A stretch of DNA of 64,000 bases, taken from NCBI GenBank assembly GCA_963746605.1, contig CAVVCH010000006.1, positions 1 through 64,000 of the forward strand, written 5' to 3'. Below, piece by piece: positions 1-8,860 of the stretch; position 1 is the first letter of the stretch; each line of letters begins with the position of its first letter. The translations under genes were made by a program, and so were the position numbers. The notes under the pieces were generated by a model. That model searched no databases, was not told the origin of the DNA, and saw only the letters and a program-made list of their open reading frames with translations. Source of the stretch: CAVQSS01 sp963746605 (GTDB taxonomy: Bacteria; Desulfobacterota; RBG-13-43-22).

Positions 1-121
1 GGTAATCATCAATGGCCGAACCGTGATGAAAAACCGGGAGCTGTTGACCCTGGACCTTAAAGAAATTCTATCCCGGGCAAACCGTTTCGCCGAGACGTTG
101 CGGCTGGCCCGGCTTAATTGA
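1..121 (+). CDS. C-terminal end of an amidohydrolase (partial)
   Basis: Reading from base 2 gives about 39 codons ending in TGA at 119-121. The peptide (VIINGRTVMKNRELLTLD then a helical tail) matches the end of MtaD/SsnA-type amidohydrolases and closely resembles the end of the next gene (VFIAGQMVMRRRRLLTLD). It therefore looks like the tail of a tandem paralogue. The catalytic metal-binding part lies outside the window. By analogy with the family it would deaminate S-adenosylhomocysteine, methylthioadenosine or a related purine compound; the substrate cannot be decided here. Confidence 0.6.
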   Translation, partial: VIINGRTVMKNRELLTLDLKEILSRANRFAETLRLARLN

Positions 122-150
122 TACACAAGACCAAGCAGCCCGGTAAGCTT

Positions 151-203
151 CAAATTTGAAATCCGAAACAAATCCAAATGACCAAATTTCCAAATTCGAA
201 ACC
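151..203. repeat. Dispersed intergenic repeat, family A, copy 1
   Basis: An A/T-rich stretch containing AAATCCGAAACAAATCCAAA followed by a run ending in AAATTCGAAAC. A closely related stretch occurs at 17744-17850. The only in-frame ATG for the following amidohydrolase (178) lies inside this repeat, so the first residues of that protein are repeat-encoded or the true start is a downstream non-ATG codon. Confidence 0.55.
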
Positions 204-1546
204 ACTCGCGGAGAACCGTGCCGTAGAGGAAGATTTTGATTTTTTGATCAAGGACGGCCTGATCCTGGCCCTCTCCCCAGCGCATCCTGACCCTCTTCCG
301 ACGGGCGCTCTAGGCATCAAAGACAGCCGGATCACGTACCTCGGTGCCCGTTGCCCGGAGCTCCGGACAGCCCGGGAAGTGATCGACGGCCGGGGATTCC
401 TGGTCCTGCCGGGTCTGATCAATACCCATACCCATGCCGCCATGACGCTCTTCCGGGGTCTGGCCGACGATTTCCCCTTAAGGGACTGGTTGGAAAAACA
501 CATCTTTCCCGCGGAGGCTCGATTCGTCAACCCGGATACGGTTTACTGGGGGAGCCTGCTGGCCTGCGCCGAGATGATCCGCTCCGGAACTACGACGCTG
601 GCCGACGGGTATTTTTGTCTGGACGGTTCCGCCCGGGCTATTAGCGAGTCCGGGATGCGGGCTGTCCTGGCCCCGGGGGTAATTGATTTTCCGGCCCCGG
701 GTGTTCCAAATCCCGCCGACAATATCCGGGTGGCCCGGGATTTCATTGAAAAATGGTCCGGACTTTGCCCGAGGATCCGATTGGGGCTATTCCCCCATTC
801 TCCCTATACCTGCTCCTCGAAGACCCTGAAAAAGGTCACGGCACTGGCCCTGGAAAAAAAGATTCCTCTTTTTATTCACCTGGCGGAAACCAGGGAGGAG
901 GTGGCCTTGGTCCGGGACCAGACCGGTTTTACCCCGGTTCGTTATTTGGATCGCCTGGGTTGTCTCGAGGCTTCCTTCATTGGGGTCCATGGGAATTACC
1001 TGGATCAGGAGGAGATGGCACTCCTCGCCGGAGCGGGCGCCCACGTCAGCCATTGCCCGGAGAGCAATATGAAGCTGGGAGCGGGGGTGACCCCGGTGTT
1101 GGACCTGCTGGCCCGGGGAATAGTCGTGGGATTGGGAACGGACGGCTGCGCCGGCAATAATGACTTGGATCTCTATCCGGGAAATGGGTACCGCCGCTCG
1201 ACTGCACAAGGTCCATCACCTTGACCCCACCCTGTTGGGGGCCCGGTCGGTCTTGAAAATGGCTACCATCAAGGCGGCGGAAGTCCTGGGGATGGAAGAA
1301 GAAATCGGTTCCCTGGAAGTAGGGAAGCAGGCTGATTTGATTCTAATCGATCTCAACCAACCGCATTTGACCCCCCTCTATCATCCTTATTCCCATTTAG
1401 TCTATGCCGCCTCCGGGGCTGACGTGGACACGGTTTTTATTGCCGGACAAATGGTGATGCGGCGGCGAAGGCTGTTGACCTTGGATTGGGAAGAAATCCG
1501 GGAACGGGTGATATCGATCAGCAGGGAAATTCGTATGCTGAGATAG
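178..1546 (+). CDS. Amidohydrolase, SAH/MTA deaminase-like, with one frameshift
   Basis: Zinc-dependent amidohydrolase of the MtaD/SsnA group, which deaminates purine compounds such as S-adenosylhomocysteine or 5'-methylthioadenosine in nucleoside salvage. Visible motifs are the metal-binding HxH in INTHTHAAMTLFRG, a histidine in PLFIHLAETREE, VSHCPESNMKLG, and the catalytic aspartate in GLGTDGCAGNNDLDL. Frame 1 runs 178-1224, but conserved sequence continues in another frame from about 1175 (IREMGTAARLHKV to the stop at 1546), so one extra base lies near 1172-1176. The joined product is about 456 residues, normal for the family. The start at 178 is weak because it sits in a dispersed repeat. 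It lies 57 bp after a paralogue's end, suggesting tandem duplication. The exact substrate is unknown. Confidence 0.7.
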
Positions 1547-1639
1547 GGTGGCGCGGGCTTGGAAGTCCGCTCCGCGGTCTAAGGGGCGAGCCGCTGGTGC
1601 TTAGAACCAGTCAAGAAATAAGCTGTACAATGCCGAGGT

Positions 1640-2030
1640 ATCTCCGTGTCCATGGCCGCCAGGGCCGCCTCGGAGCGCAGGGGGCCGCCGACCAGGAAAT
1701 CGGCCCGCTTCTCCAGAATCAATCGCTCAACGGCCAGGAGAGCGTCGCTCACCGGGATGAGCCGGGTACCAGGTCCCGGGTGTCCATCACCTCATCGCCA
1801 AGGGATGTCTCACCCCGCTGACGTTCACGCCGCCCCCACCATTGATCTCCTCCATTGCCAGGCGAATCCCTTGTTCGGAGGCCCGGCCGTACACGAAACC
1901 CAGGGGCAGGGGACAGCCGAGCCGGATGGGGGAGGGGGGGTGGGCTGAAAGATCTTCAGCGAAACCAATGCCTATGAGGATGGAAGTTGAAAGAATCAAG
2001 AACAGACGGCTCCGATTTTTGAATGTAAAT
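1640..2030 (-). pseudogene. Relic of a branched-chain amino-acid ABC solute-binding protein
   Basis: Minus-strand sequence encodes a signal-peptide-like segment and then GFVYGRASEQGIRLAMEEIN, followed after frame changes by VMDTRDLVPG and PVSDALLAVERLILEKRADF then GGPLRSEAALAAMDT. These blocks line up in order with the first half of the binding protein at 16454-17854 (GFLYGWDAERGIRLAVEEIN; VMDTRDLEPG; GGPVRSEAALAAMD). At least two frame breaks, no clear start codon and no C-terminal half are seen. It is a truncated, decayed paralogue, not a functional gene. Confidence 0.7.
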
Positions 2031-2327
2031 ATCAGGTTTAGACAAACCTTTCCGTAAACGAGGAATAACTTTGAACTGGGACTCCATCGGGGTAGGCTTA
2101 CATAATAATAAAAAAACCACCCCGAGGTCGGGATGGCTTTGGTGCCTTGCATAACCCCCGCCGATCTATTACCCGGCCGGAGGGGGAAAATCAATATTTT
2201 TTTATGTGAACGGAGCAGGTCAAACGGAGTCATCTTCTTTCTTGAAATGGCAATTATTTGACTTTTATCTTGACTTTTTGACTTATCGGTGCCGGAAATG
2301 AATTAATTTTGATTTTGGGGGAAATCG

Positions 2328-3455
2328 ATGGAAAATCCGATTTACCAAAAATTGGCCGGGCACCTGGACAACCTCCCGGGCGGTTTCCCGCCCACTGAAA
2401 CCGGTGTTGAACTGCGCATTTTAAAAAGGCTCTTCGATCCGGAGGAGGCGGAAATGGCCCTTTATTTGACGCTGATTTCGGAGGAACCCCGGGTCATCGC
2501 CCGAAGAGCTAACATTTCCCGGGAAGAAGCCGCCAGGCGGCTTGAGGCCATGGCCCGGAAAGGGCTCATCCTGCGAGAGGAGTCCGACCGGGGTGTTATG
2601 AAATATATGGCCGCCCAGTATATGGTGGGTATCTGGGAATATCAGGTCAATGACCTTGACCCGGATCTGATCAAGGACATGAACGAATATATTCCCTTCC
2701 TCAGTGACCAGAGCTGGAAAGTTCCCCAGATGCGGGTTGTACCCATAGGCCGAAGCATAACCCCGGAAAATAAGATTCTTTCCTATGAGATGGCCGCGGA
2801 CCTGATCAGGCAGCAGAAAAAATTTGGGGTTGCTCCCTGCATCTGCCGCCGCGAACATACTATGATTGACGCTGGATGCAAAAAACCGGAGGAAAGTTGC
2901 CTTATCTTTGGCCTGGGCGTGGATTATTACCAGCGAAACGGTTTATGCCGGGTAATTGACTTGCAGGAATCTCTAAGTTTTCTGAAACGGGCGGACGAGG
3001 TGGGTCTGGTGCTCCAACCGTCCAATACCAAAGAAGTCCTTTTTATGTGTTGCTGCTGCGGCTGTTGCTGCCAGGTCCTGAAATTATACAAGCGCCATCC
3101 TAAGCCCGTCTCCCTGGTTTCCACCCCCTTTGTAGCGGCCCATGACGCCGAAACCTGTTCAAGCTGCGGGGTCTGTGTGGAACGCTGCCAAATGGAGGCC
3201 CTACGATTGGAGTCCGACACCATCACCCAGAATCCCGACCGCTGCATCGGTTGCGGACTCTGTGTTTCTACCTGTCCCACCGATTCGATCCGGCTGGTCC
3301 GCAAGCCGGATTCGGAGCAACCGGAAATCCCCAAGGATATCGTTCAGAATTTAATGCAACTCGGCAAAGCCCGTGGGAAGATCACCACACCGGGGCTGAT
3401 GAAGATGATGGTCAAATCCAAAATAGAACGGATTCTGACCAGGGGATCTTCTTAA
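2328..3455 (+). CDS. Cysteine-rich 4Fe-4S ferredoxin-type protein with N-terminal winged-helix-like region
   Basis: A 375-residue cytoplasmic protein. Residues about 35-95 look like a helix-turn-helix region (ARRANISREEAARRLEAMAR). The middle part has CICRREH and spaced cysteines (GCKKPEESCL). Near residue 240 is the unusual cluster FMCCCCGCCC. The C-terminal third carries two ferredoxin motifs, CSSCGVCVERC and CIGCGLCVSTCP, each able to bind a 4Fe-4S cluster. This type of protein is found in sulfate reducers and syntrophs as an electron-transfer or regulatory Fe-S protein; the precise partner is unknown. An SD-like GGGGGAA precedes the ATG. It stands alone between a pseudogene and a convergent malic enzyme gene. 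The Fe-S assignment is firm, the role is not. Confidence 0.75.
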   Translation: MENPIYQKLAGHLDNLPGGFPPTETGVELRILKRLFDPEEAEMALYLTLISEEPRVIARRANISREEAARRLEAMARKGLILREESDRGVMKYMAAQYMVGIWEYQVNDLDPDLIKDMNEYIPFLSDQSWKVPQMRVVPIGRSITPENKILSYEMAADLIRQQKKFGVAPCICRREHTMIDAGCKKPEESCLIFGLGVDYYQRNGLCRVIDLQESLSFLKRADEVGLVLQPSNTKEVLFMCCCCGCCCQVLKLYKRHPKPVSLVSTPFVAAHDAETCSSCGVCVERCQMEALRLESDTITQNPDRCIGCGLCVSTCPTDSIRLVRKPDSEQPEIPKDIVQNLMQLGKARGKITTPGLMKMMVKSKIERILTRGSS

Positions 3456-3672
3456 ATTCAGCATGAAATTATAGATGTACTTGTCAAAGATGGGCCAAGG
3501 GGGAAATTTCCTCAAAAAAGAGATTTCTTCAAACTTCAATTCTTGAATAAAGACAAGATTTTTCCTGGAAATCTGTAGCGCCCATCACCCTCTATCATAG
3601 CCAATGATGCCGGAAACAGGAACGCCCTTCGTTCCGATCTATTCGAACCCGAAGAGCGCTGAAGCCGGAGTG

Positions 3673-5466
3673 TCAGGCGAAACGCTGGTACTCCGGATAA
3701 TACATGAGCGACTTGACGTAGGACAACAAATCGTCAGGTCGCGGCACACGCGCGAGCCCTCGCTGGTATGCCGTTTTCGCCACCTCGACGGCGATCGCCG
3801 TGGAGACGTTTCTGATCTTGGGCAGAGACGGGTAGAGACTTCCTTGAGCCAGATCAGCGTAGGACACGTGTCGTGAGAGGGTCCGGGCAGCAACCAGGAA
3901 CATTTCGTCCGTGATGTGTGCGGCACCGGAGGCGATGACACCCAACCCCACACCCGGAAAGATGTAAACGTTATTCCCTTGAGCAGGAACAAATGTTTGG
4001 TTGTCGACCTTGACCGAATCAAAGGGACTGCCGCTGGCAAAGATGGCGCGGCCTTTAGTCCAGAGGTAGGCGTCGTGCGCCGTGCACTCGGTCTTGGAAG
4101 TCGGATTGGAAAGGGAGAAGACGATGGGCCTTTCGTTGATCCTGGTCATGGCTTCCAGCACTTGTTGCGTGAACATGCGGGGCTTGCCCGAGACCCCGAT
4201 GATAGCCGTGGGCTTGAGGGCTTCAACGCACCCGAGAAAGTCCGGGATGAACTCATGATCATGGGCATAGGAGAGTTTGCGCTCGTCCAGGTCGGTACGG
4301 GACTTCACGACCAGGCCCTTGGAATCTACAAACCAGCATCGCTCCCGTGCCTCATCTCCGGTGAGCCCCTCATCCACCATGGCCGTAACCATCAGATTGG
4401 CGGTTCCGGTTCCCGCCTCACCCGCGCCAAGAAAGAGGATCTTCTGATCTTTGAGCTTTCCTCCGGTGATGTGCGTGGCTGAATAGATGCCGGCCAGTGT
4501 TACGGCAGCCGTTCCCTGAATGTCGTCATTGAAGCAGCAAATCCGGTTCTGATATTTCTGCAAGAGGCGAAACGCATTGTGGTTGGCAAAATCCTCGAAT
4601 TGGATGAGGACGCCGGGAAACATCTCCTGCGCCGCGAGAATAAACTCGTCCATCAGCTCATTATACGCCTCTCCACGTAGCCGTCGCTGTCTGAGGCCGA
4701 TATACAGCGGATCATTGAGCAGGTCTTCGTTTTCCGTGCCTACATCAATGGTCACCGGAAGACCGTGAAATGGATGAATCCCTCCGCACGCGGTATAGAG
4801 GGCGAGCTTCCCTGACGGGATGCCCATGCCGTGAGCCCCGATGTCTCCCAGGCCGAGGATGCGCTCCCCATCGGTCACCACAATGATACGAATATCGTGG
4901 ATGCGCGCGTTGCGAAGCAGACCAACGATGTTTCCCTTATCATTCGCTGTAATGAACACACCATGAGGTCTTCGCATAATATAGCTGTACTCCAGGCAGG
5001 CCTGTCCGACCGTAGGGGTGTAGACAATGGGCATCAGCTCCTCGATGTTCTCCAGAATCAAACGGTAAAACAGGGTCATGTTCCGGTCTTGAAGGCCCGA
5101 GAGAAAGATATACCGATCAAGGTTGGTGGGCTTTCTCCTCACGTTTCCGAGAACTCGGATAAGCTGTCCCTCTATGGTTTGGACCCGGGGCGGTAACAGG
5201 CCACGAATGCCCAATGCATCCCGCTCTGCTTCGGTGAATGCCGAGCCTTTATTGAAAGCCGGATCCCGCAATACCGCAATACCGAGAGGAAGCCGAATCA
5301 TAAGCTCCTTCTTGGCTTTCTTGCCTAGGGCAGGCGACGCGGCACCCGGCTTCCCGGCGCTTCCGCCGGCCGCCTGTTCCGACGATTTCGCTCCCACGCT
5401 GTTTTTTACCTGACGTTCCGCACTCTGCTTAACCTGATCGTCCACGTCGCCTGTTGAATTAGACAT
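3673..5466 (-). CDS. NAD-dependent malic enzyme (malate dehydrogenase, decarboxylating)
   Basis: Converts malate to pyruvate and CO2 with reduction of NAD(P). The 597-residue length fits the large malic enzymes. Signature stretches include YTPTVGQACLEYSYI, VVTDGERILGLGDIGAHGMG, the metal-binding region IQFEDFANHNAF and CFNDDIQGTAAVTLAG, and a nucleotide-binding FLGAGEAGTGTA. The ATG at 5466 was chosen over an upstream one (5496) because GAAAGGGGAT lies just upstream and the family usually starts near here. The N-terminal 45 residues are polar and low-complexity (many Ala, Gly, Lys). It is transcribed in the same direction as the peptidase and aconitase genes but separated by 160 bp, so it probably has its own promoter. 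Confidence 0.92.
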   Translation of the reverse strand: MSNSTGDVDDQVKQSAERQVKNSVGAKSSEQAAGGSAGKPGAASPALGKKAKKELMIRLPLGIAVLRDPAFNKGSAFTEAERDALGIRGLLPPRVQTIEGQLIRVLGNVRRKPTNLDRYIFLSGLQDRNMTLFYRLILENIEELMPIVYTPTVGQACLEYSYIMRRPHGVFITANDKGNIVGLLRNARIHDIRIIVVTDGERILGLGDIGAHGMGIPSGKLALYTACGGIHPFHGLPVTIDVGTENEDLLNDPLYIGLRQRRLRGEAYNELMDEFILAAQEMFPGVLIQFEDFANHNAFRLLQKYQNRICCFNDDIQGTAAVTLAGIYSATHITGGKLKDQKILFLGAGEAGTGTANLMVTAMVDEGLTGDEARERCWFVDSKGLVVKSRTDLDERKLSYAHDHEFIPDFLGCVEALKPTAIIGVSGKPRMFTQQVLEAMTRINERPIVFSLSNPTSKTECTAHDAYLWTKGRAIFASGSPFDSVKVDNQTFVPAQGNNVYIFPGVGLGVIASGAAHITDEMFLVAARTLSRHVSYADLAQGSLYPSLPKIRNVSTAIAVEVAKTAYQRGLARVPRPDDLLSYVKSLMYYPEYQRFA

Positions 5467-5626
5467 GGTATTATCCCCTTTCACATGTAATATCATAAAT
5501 CTATATGGTTTCTCCGGTCATCTATTTATCAAAAGACAATCGGCAAAAAAATCTTCGATGTCTTGGATTGAGCGGCTGTCATGACCTTTCAAATCTGGAT
5601 TGAGGATGGAAGATGGAGTGACGGGA

Positions 5627-6580
5627 TTACTGAAAATCTCGCCAGGCCGGTAGGCGGCCCAGGCCGTTGGCGGCCTTGACGGCCCTGAGTATCGCTTCCT
5701 GGAGCATCTCCTGAGCTAATATCCCCACCTGCATGAGACCGACCTCGACCTGTCCCACAGAAAGAGCGAAAACGATATCTCCGTCGTACAGGGTGTGCAC
5801 CGGGGCGATCATCCGGACCAGGGCGTTCTGGCCCAACTGGGCGAGTTTTCGGGCATCGTGCTTATCCAGGCGGGCGTTGGTGAGGATTACCCCCAGGGTG
5901 GTGTTCTGGACCACGAACTGTTTGGGTTGGATTCCCTGTTTCATGCAGGCCCAGGTGTCGGCAAACGTTATGTCCTGAGGACCGGTGCGGGCTCCGGCCA
6001 TGATCTTCCCATCCGGATCAATCACGTCGCCGAAGGCGTTGACCACCACCAGGGCGGCAACCGTCAGCCCGTTTTCCAGGGTTGTGGAGGCGTACCCCAA
6101 TCCGCCTTTGGTGGCCTGGAGGACGCTGAAGAGTTTCCCGATGGTGGCCCCGGTCCCGGCCCCGACACTCCCTTCCTCCACCGGTCCGGAGGTGGCCTGC
6201 AGGCAGGCCTGGTAGCCCAGGGCCTTGTCGGGGCGCACAGCCGGATTTCCAAAGGCCAGATCAAACAGGATGGCCGAAGGCACGATGGGTACCCGGGTGA
6301 CGGTCACATCAAAGCCGATCCCTTTCTCTTCCAAGTATTGCAGCACCCCGCCGGTAGCATCCAGACCAAAGGAACTTCCCCCGGCCAATAAGATCCCATG
6401 AATGTGAGGTACCCGGTGGAGGGCGGCGAGGGAATCGGTCTGCCGGGTTCCCGAGGCTGAACCCCGAACATCCATCCCGGCCACCGCCCCGTCCGGGCAA
6501 AGGATCACGGTACAGCCGGTAGGCCCGTCCGGATAGGAGGCGTGGCCGATCAGAACGTTAGGAAACTCGTTGAGAGACAT
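5627..6580 (-). CDS. P1 family (S58) peptidase / NylC-like N-terminal nucleophile hydrolase
   Basis: A 317-residue member of the DmpA/NylC superfamily, whose proteins mature by self-cleavage and then act as aminopeptidases or amide hydrolases. Visible hallmarks are ILLAGGSSFGLDATGGV, SVGAGTGATIGKL and, near residue 225, VVQNTTLGVILTNA. By comparison with nylon-oligomer hydrolase NylC, cleavage would fall between Asn226 and Thr227, leaving Thr as nucleophile; this is inference from the family. No signal peptide is present, so it is cytoplasmic. It lies 94 bp downstream of the aconitase gene on the same strand. The natural substrate is unknown. Confidence 0.82.
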   Translation of the reverse strand: MSLNEFPNVLIGHASYPDGPTGCTVILCPDGAVAGMDVRGSASGTRQTDSLAALHRVPHIHGILLAGGSSFGLDATGGVLQYLEEKGIGFDVTVTRVPIVPSAILFDLAFGNPAVRPDKALGYQACLQATSGPVEEGSVGAGTGATIGKLFSVLQATKGGLGYASTTLENGLTVAALVVVNAFGDVIDPDGKIMAGARTGPQDITFADTWACMKQGIQPKQFVVQNTTLGVILTNARLDKHDARKLAQLGQNALVRMIAPVHTLYDGDIVFALSVGQVEVGLMQVGILAQEMLQEAILRAVKAANGLGRLPAWRDFQ

Positions 6581-6674
6581 TGGTATCCTGGAAATTCGGT
6601 TTTATTTAGCCGACAACCAAATTCGAACGCTGCGATCTCTGAGAGCTCGAGCGAAGCGGGCGAGAGAAAAAACC

Positions 6675-8612
6675 TCATTTCTTTAACTTTTTTCTGAGGT
6701 AAGGTAGGAGGCCGCCGGATAAAAGCACTTCAACCTTATTAGCGGTTATCTGGGGCAGCAGACGGAACCCTTTTCGTTCATTTCCGCGACGGACCTCGAT
6801 GGCCTTCAGTTTTCTGATTGATTTTCTGACTCCGGAAAAGGTCAGCAGGTCTCCCTGTCCCAGCCCCAAATAATCCTCGGGATTCTCAAACACCAAAGGC
6901 AGGATCCCGTAGTTGATCAGGTTGTTCAGATGAATCCGGGCGAAGGATTTGGACAGGACCGCCCGGATGCCTAAGAACATGGGCGCCAGGGCGGCATGTT
7001 CTCGGGAAGAGCCCTGACCGTAATTTTCTCCGCCGATGATGACCCCGCCCTTGGCCTCCAAGGCCCGTTCGGCGAACGTAACATCGAGCCGGGAGAAAGT
7101 ATAACGGGAAATCGCCGGGATGTTGGAACGAAAGGGGAGAATTTCGGAACCGCCCGGCAGGATATCATCGGTAGTGATGTGGTCTCCCAGTTTGATCAGG
7201 ACCGTGGCCTGGAAGTCGTCGGCCAGGGGTCTTCCTCGGGGGATCGGTTTAATGTTGGGACCTCGAAGGATCTCCTGGCCGGTTTCCGGAGGCGCGGGAG
7301 CTTGAATCAGGGGGTCCAGGCCCTTATAAGGAGGTTTCCAGGAAGAACGGGGAAGCTCGAAAGGATAAAGAAAGGGGTCGACCACTTCGCCCTTCAAAGC
7401 GATCAGCGCCCCCACCAACGGGTTGGCCAGATAAACCTGAGCGTTGAGCGTCCCGCTGCGACCTTTGAAATTGCGGTTATACGACCGGAAAGACACGCCC
7501 TGGTCCGGCGGGGCGCCGCCCATGCCGATGCAGGGGCCGCAACCGGCCTCCAGTATCCGGGCACCGGCGGCGATCAGGTCCTCCAGTGCCCCGGCAGTAG
7601 ACAGGGATCGCAGCACCTGGCGGGACCCGGGATTGATCAACAAATTGAGCCGGGGGGCCAGGCTCTGCCCTTTTAACAGGCGGGCCACAGCGTTCAGCAT
7701 CTCAAAGGACGAATTGGAACAACTGCCGATACAGACCTGATCGACTTTCAGTCCGATCAGCTCCTTCACCGGCGCCACCCGATCCGGGCTGAAAGGCCGG
7801 GCCGCCAGGGGTTCCACCCGGCCCAGGTCCAACACCAGCAGGTCGTCGCCGGCTGAATCGGGATCCGGCAACAGCTCCCGCCATTCCTTTTCCCGGCCCC
7901 GCATCTTTAAAAAACGACGGGTCACTTCATCACTGGGAAAAAGGGAGGTGGTGGCCCCCAATTCAGCACCCAGGTTGCAGATCGTAGCCCTTTCACTGAT
8001 CGATAAACTGCCGATCCCCGGGCCCTGGAATTCGTGAATCCAACCCACTCCGCCTCCCACGGTCAGCCGGCGAAGCAGTTCGAGACTGACATCCATGGCG
8101 GTCACCCAGGGCCGTCGCAGACGGCCGGTCAAACGTATCTGCCGAATTTTGGGTTTGGGGAGGTCGTAGGGAACCCCCGCCATGGCCGCCGCGATGTCCA
8201 ACCCCCCGCAGCCCATGGCGATCATTCCCATACCTCCGCAGGTGGGGGTGTGGCTGTCGGAGCCCAAAAGGATCTCTCCAGGACGGGCAAAATTTTCCAG
8301 ATGCAGTTGATGGCAGATGCCGTTACCCGGAGGCGAATAATAGGCGCCGTATCGGGCCGCCGCCGTCTGCAGGAAGCGATGATCATCCGGATTGCGCGAG
8401 TCCACCTGGAGAATATTATGGTCCACATACGAAACAGCCAGGGGGATCTGAATCCGCGGCAAACCGATGGCCTCAAACTGCAGATACACCATGGTGCCGG
8501 TGGCATCCTGGGTCAGGACCTGGTCGATTTTCAAAGGGATGAAAGTCTCATCCTTTTGGGCTGTGACTGCCTGATGTTCCATTAATATCTTTTGAGCAAC
8601 CGTTAATCCCAT
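6675..8612 (-). CDS. Aconitate hydratase
   Basis: Interconverts citrate and isocitrate in the TCA cycle using a 4Fe-4S cluster. The 645-residue length fits the shorter aconitase group of anaerobes. Motifs seen: GSDSHTPTCGGMG, the first cluster cysteine in VCIGSCSNSSFE, the other two in EAGCGPCIGMGGAPP, the active-site loop SYNRNFKGRSG, and the swivel-domain GENYGQGSSREHAA. All three cluster cysteines are present, so it should be active. ATG at 8612 begins MGLTVAQKILMEH, the usual N-terminus. Together with the malic enzyme it points to central carbon metabolism in this block. Confidence 0.93.
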   Translation of the reverse strand: MGLTVAQKILMEHQAVTAQKDETFIPLKIDQVLTQDATGTMVYLQFEAIGLPRIQIPLAVSYVDHNILQVDSRNPDDHRFLQTAAARYGAYYSPPGNGICHQLHLENFARPGEILLGSDSHTPTCGGMGMIAMGCGGLDIAAAMAGVPYDLPKPKIRQIRLTGRLRRPWVTAMDVSLELLRRLTVGGGVGWIHEFQGPGIGSLSISERATICNLGAELGATTSLFPSDEVTRRFLKMRGREKEWRELLPDPDSAGDDLLVLDLGRVEPLAARPFSPDRVAPVKELIGLKVDQVCIGSCSNSSFEMLNAVARLLKGQSLAPRLNLLINPGSRQVLRSLSTAGALEDLIAAGARILEAGCGPCIGMGGAPPDQGVSFRSYNRNFKGRSGTLNAQVYLANPLVGALIALKGEVVDPFLYPFELPRSSWKPPYKGLDPLIQAPAPPETGQEILRGPNIKPIPRGRPLADDFQATVLIKLGDHITTDDILPGGSEILPFRSNIPAISRYTFSRLDVTFAERALEAKGGVIIGGENYGQGSSREHAALAPMFLGIRAVLSKSFARIHLNNLINYGILPLVFENPEDYLGLGQGDLLTFSGVRKSIRKLKAIEVRRGNERKGFRLLPQITANKVEVLLSGGLLPYLRKKLKK

Positions 8613-8669
8613 TGATACCTTCCTGTAAATACGAAAATTAGAGTTATTGCAGGTTGCTGGTTGCAGTCG

Positions 8670-8780
8670 ATTGTAGGGGAGGGGTTAACCGCTCATGCAC
8701 CCAGCCGGGCTAGATCCGGCTTCAAAAAATTTGAATGCTTAATTCCCAAGGTCGGGAGGGGTTAACCCTCCCTACCAAAA
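8670..8780. repeat. Dispersed GTAGGGGAGGGG-type repeat, family B, copy 1
   Basis: Two related blocks, GTAGGGGAGGGGTTAACC near 8675 and GGGAGGGGTTAACCCTCCC near 8755, lie between the aconitase and kinase genes. The core resembles the perfect inverted repeat at 17859-17961. No coding potential was seen in this intergenic stretch. Confidence 0.5.
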
Positions 8781-8860
8781 CCGAAGAGCTTGAATATTTT
8801 CATGCTTCGGGGTGCTCACCGTAGCATGGGGGGTCCAGCCCTTCTAATTCCAACCCGGCC

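Noticed and set aside
787..1209. Minus-strand open frame within the amidohydrolase
   Set aside because: Shadow frame of a gene with clear motifs on the plus strand.
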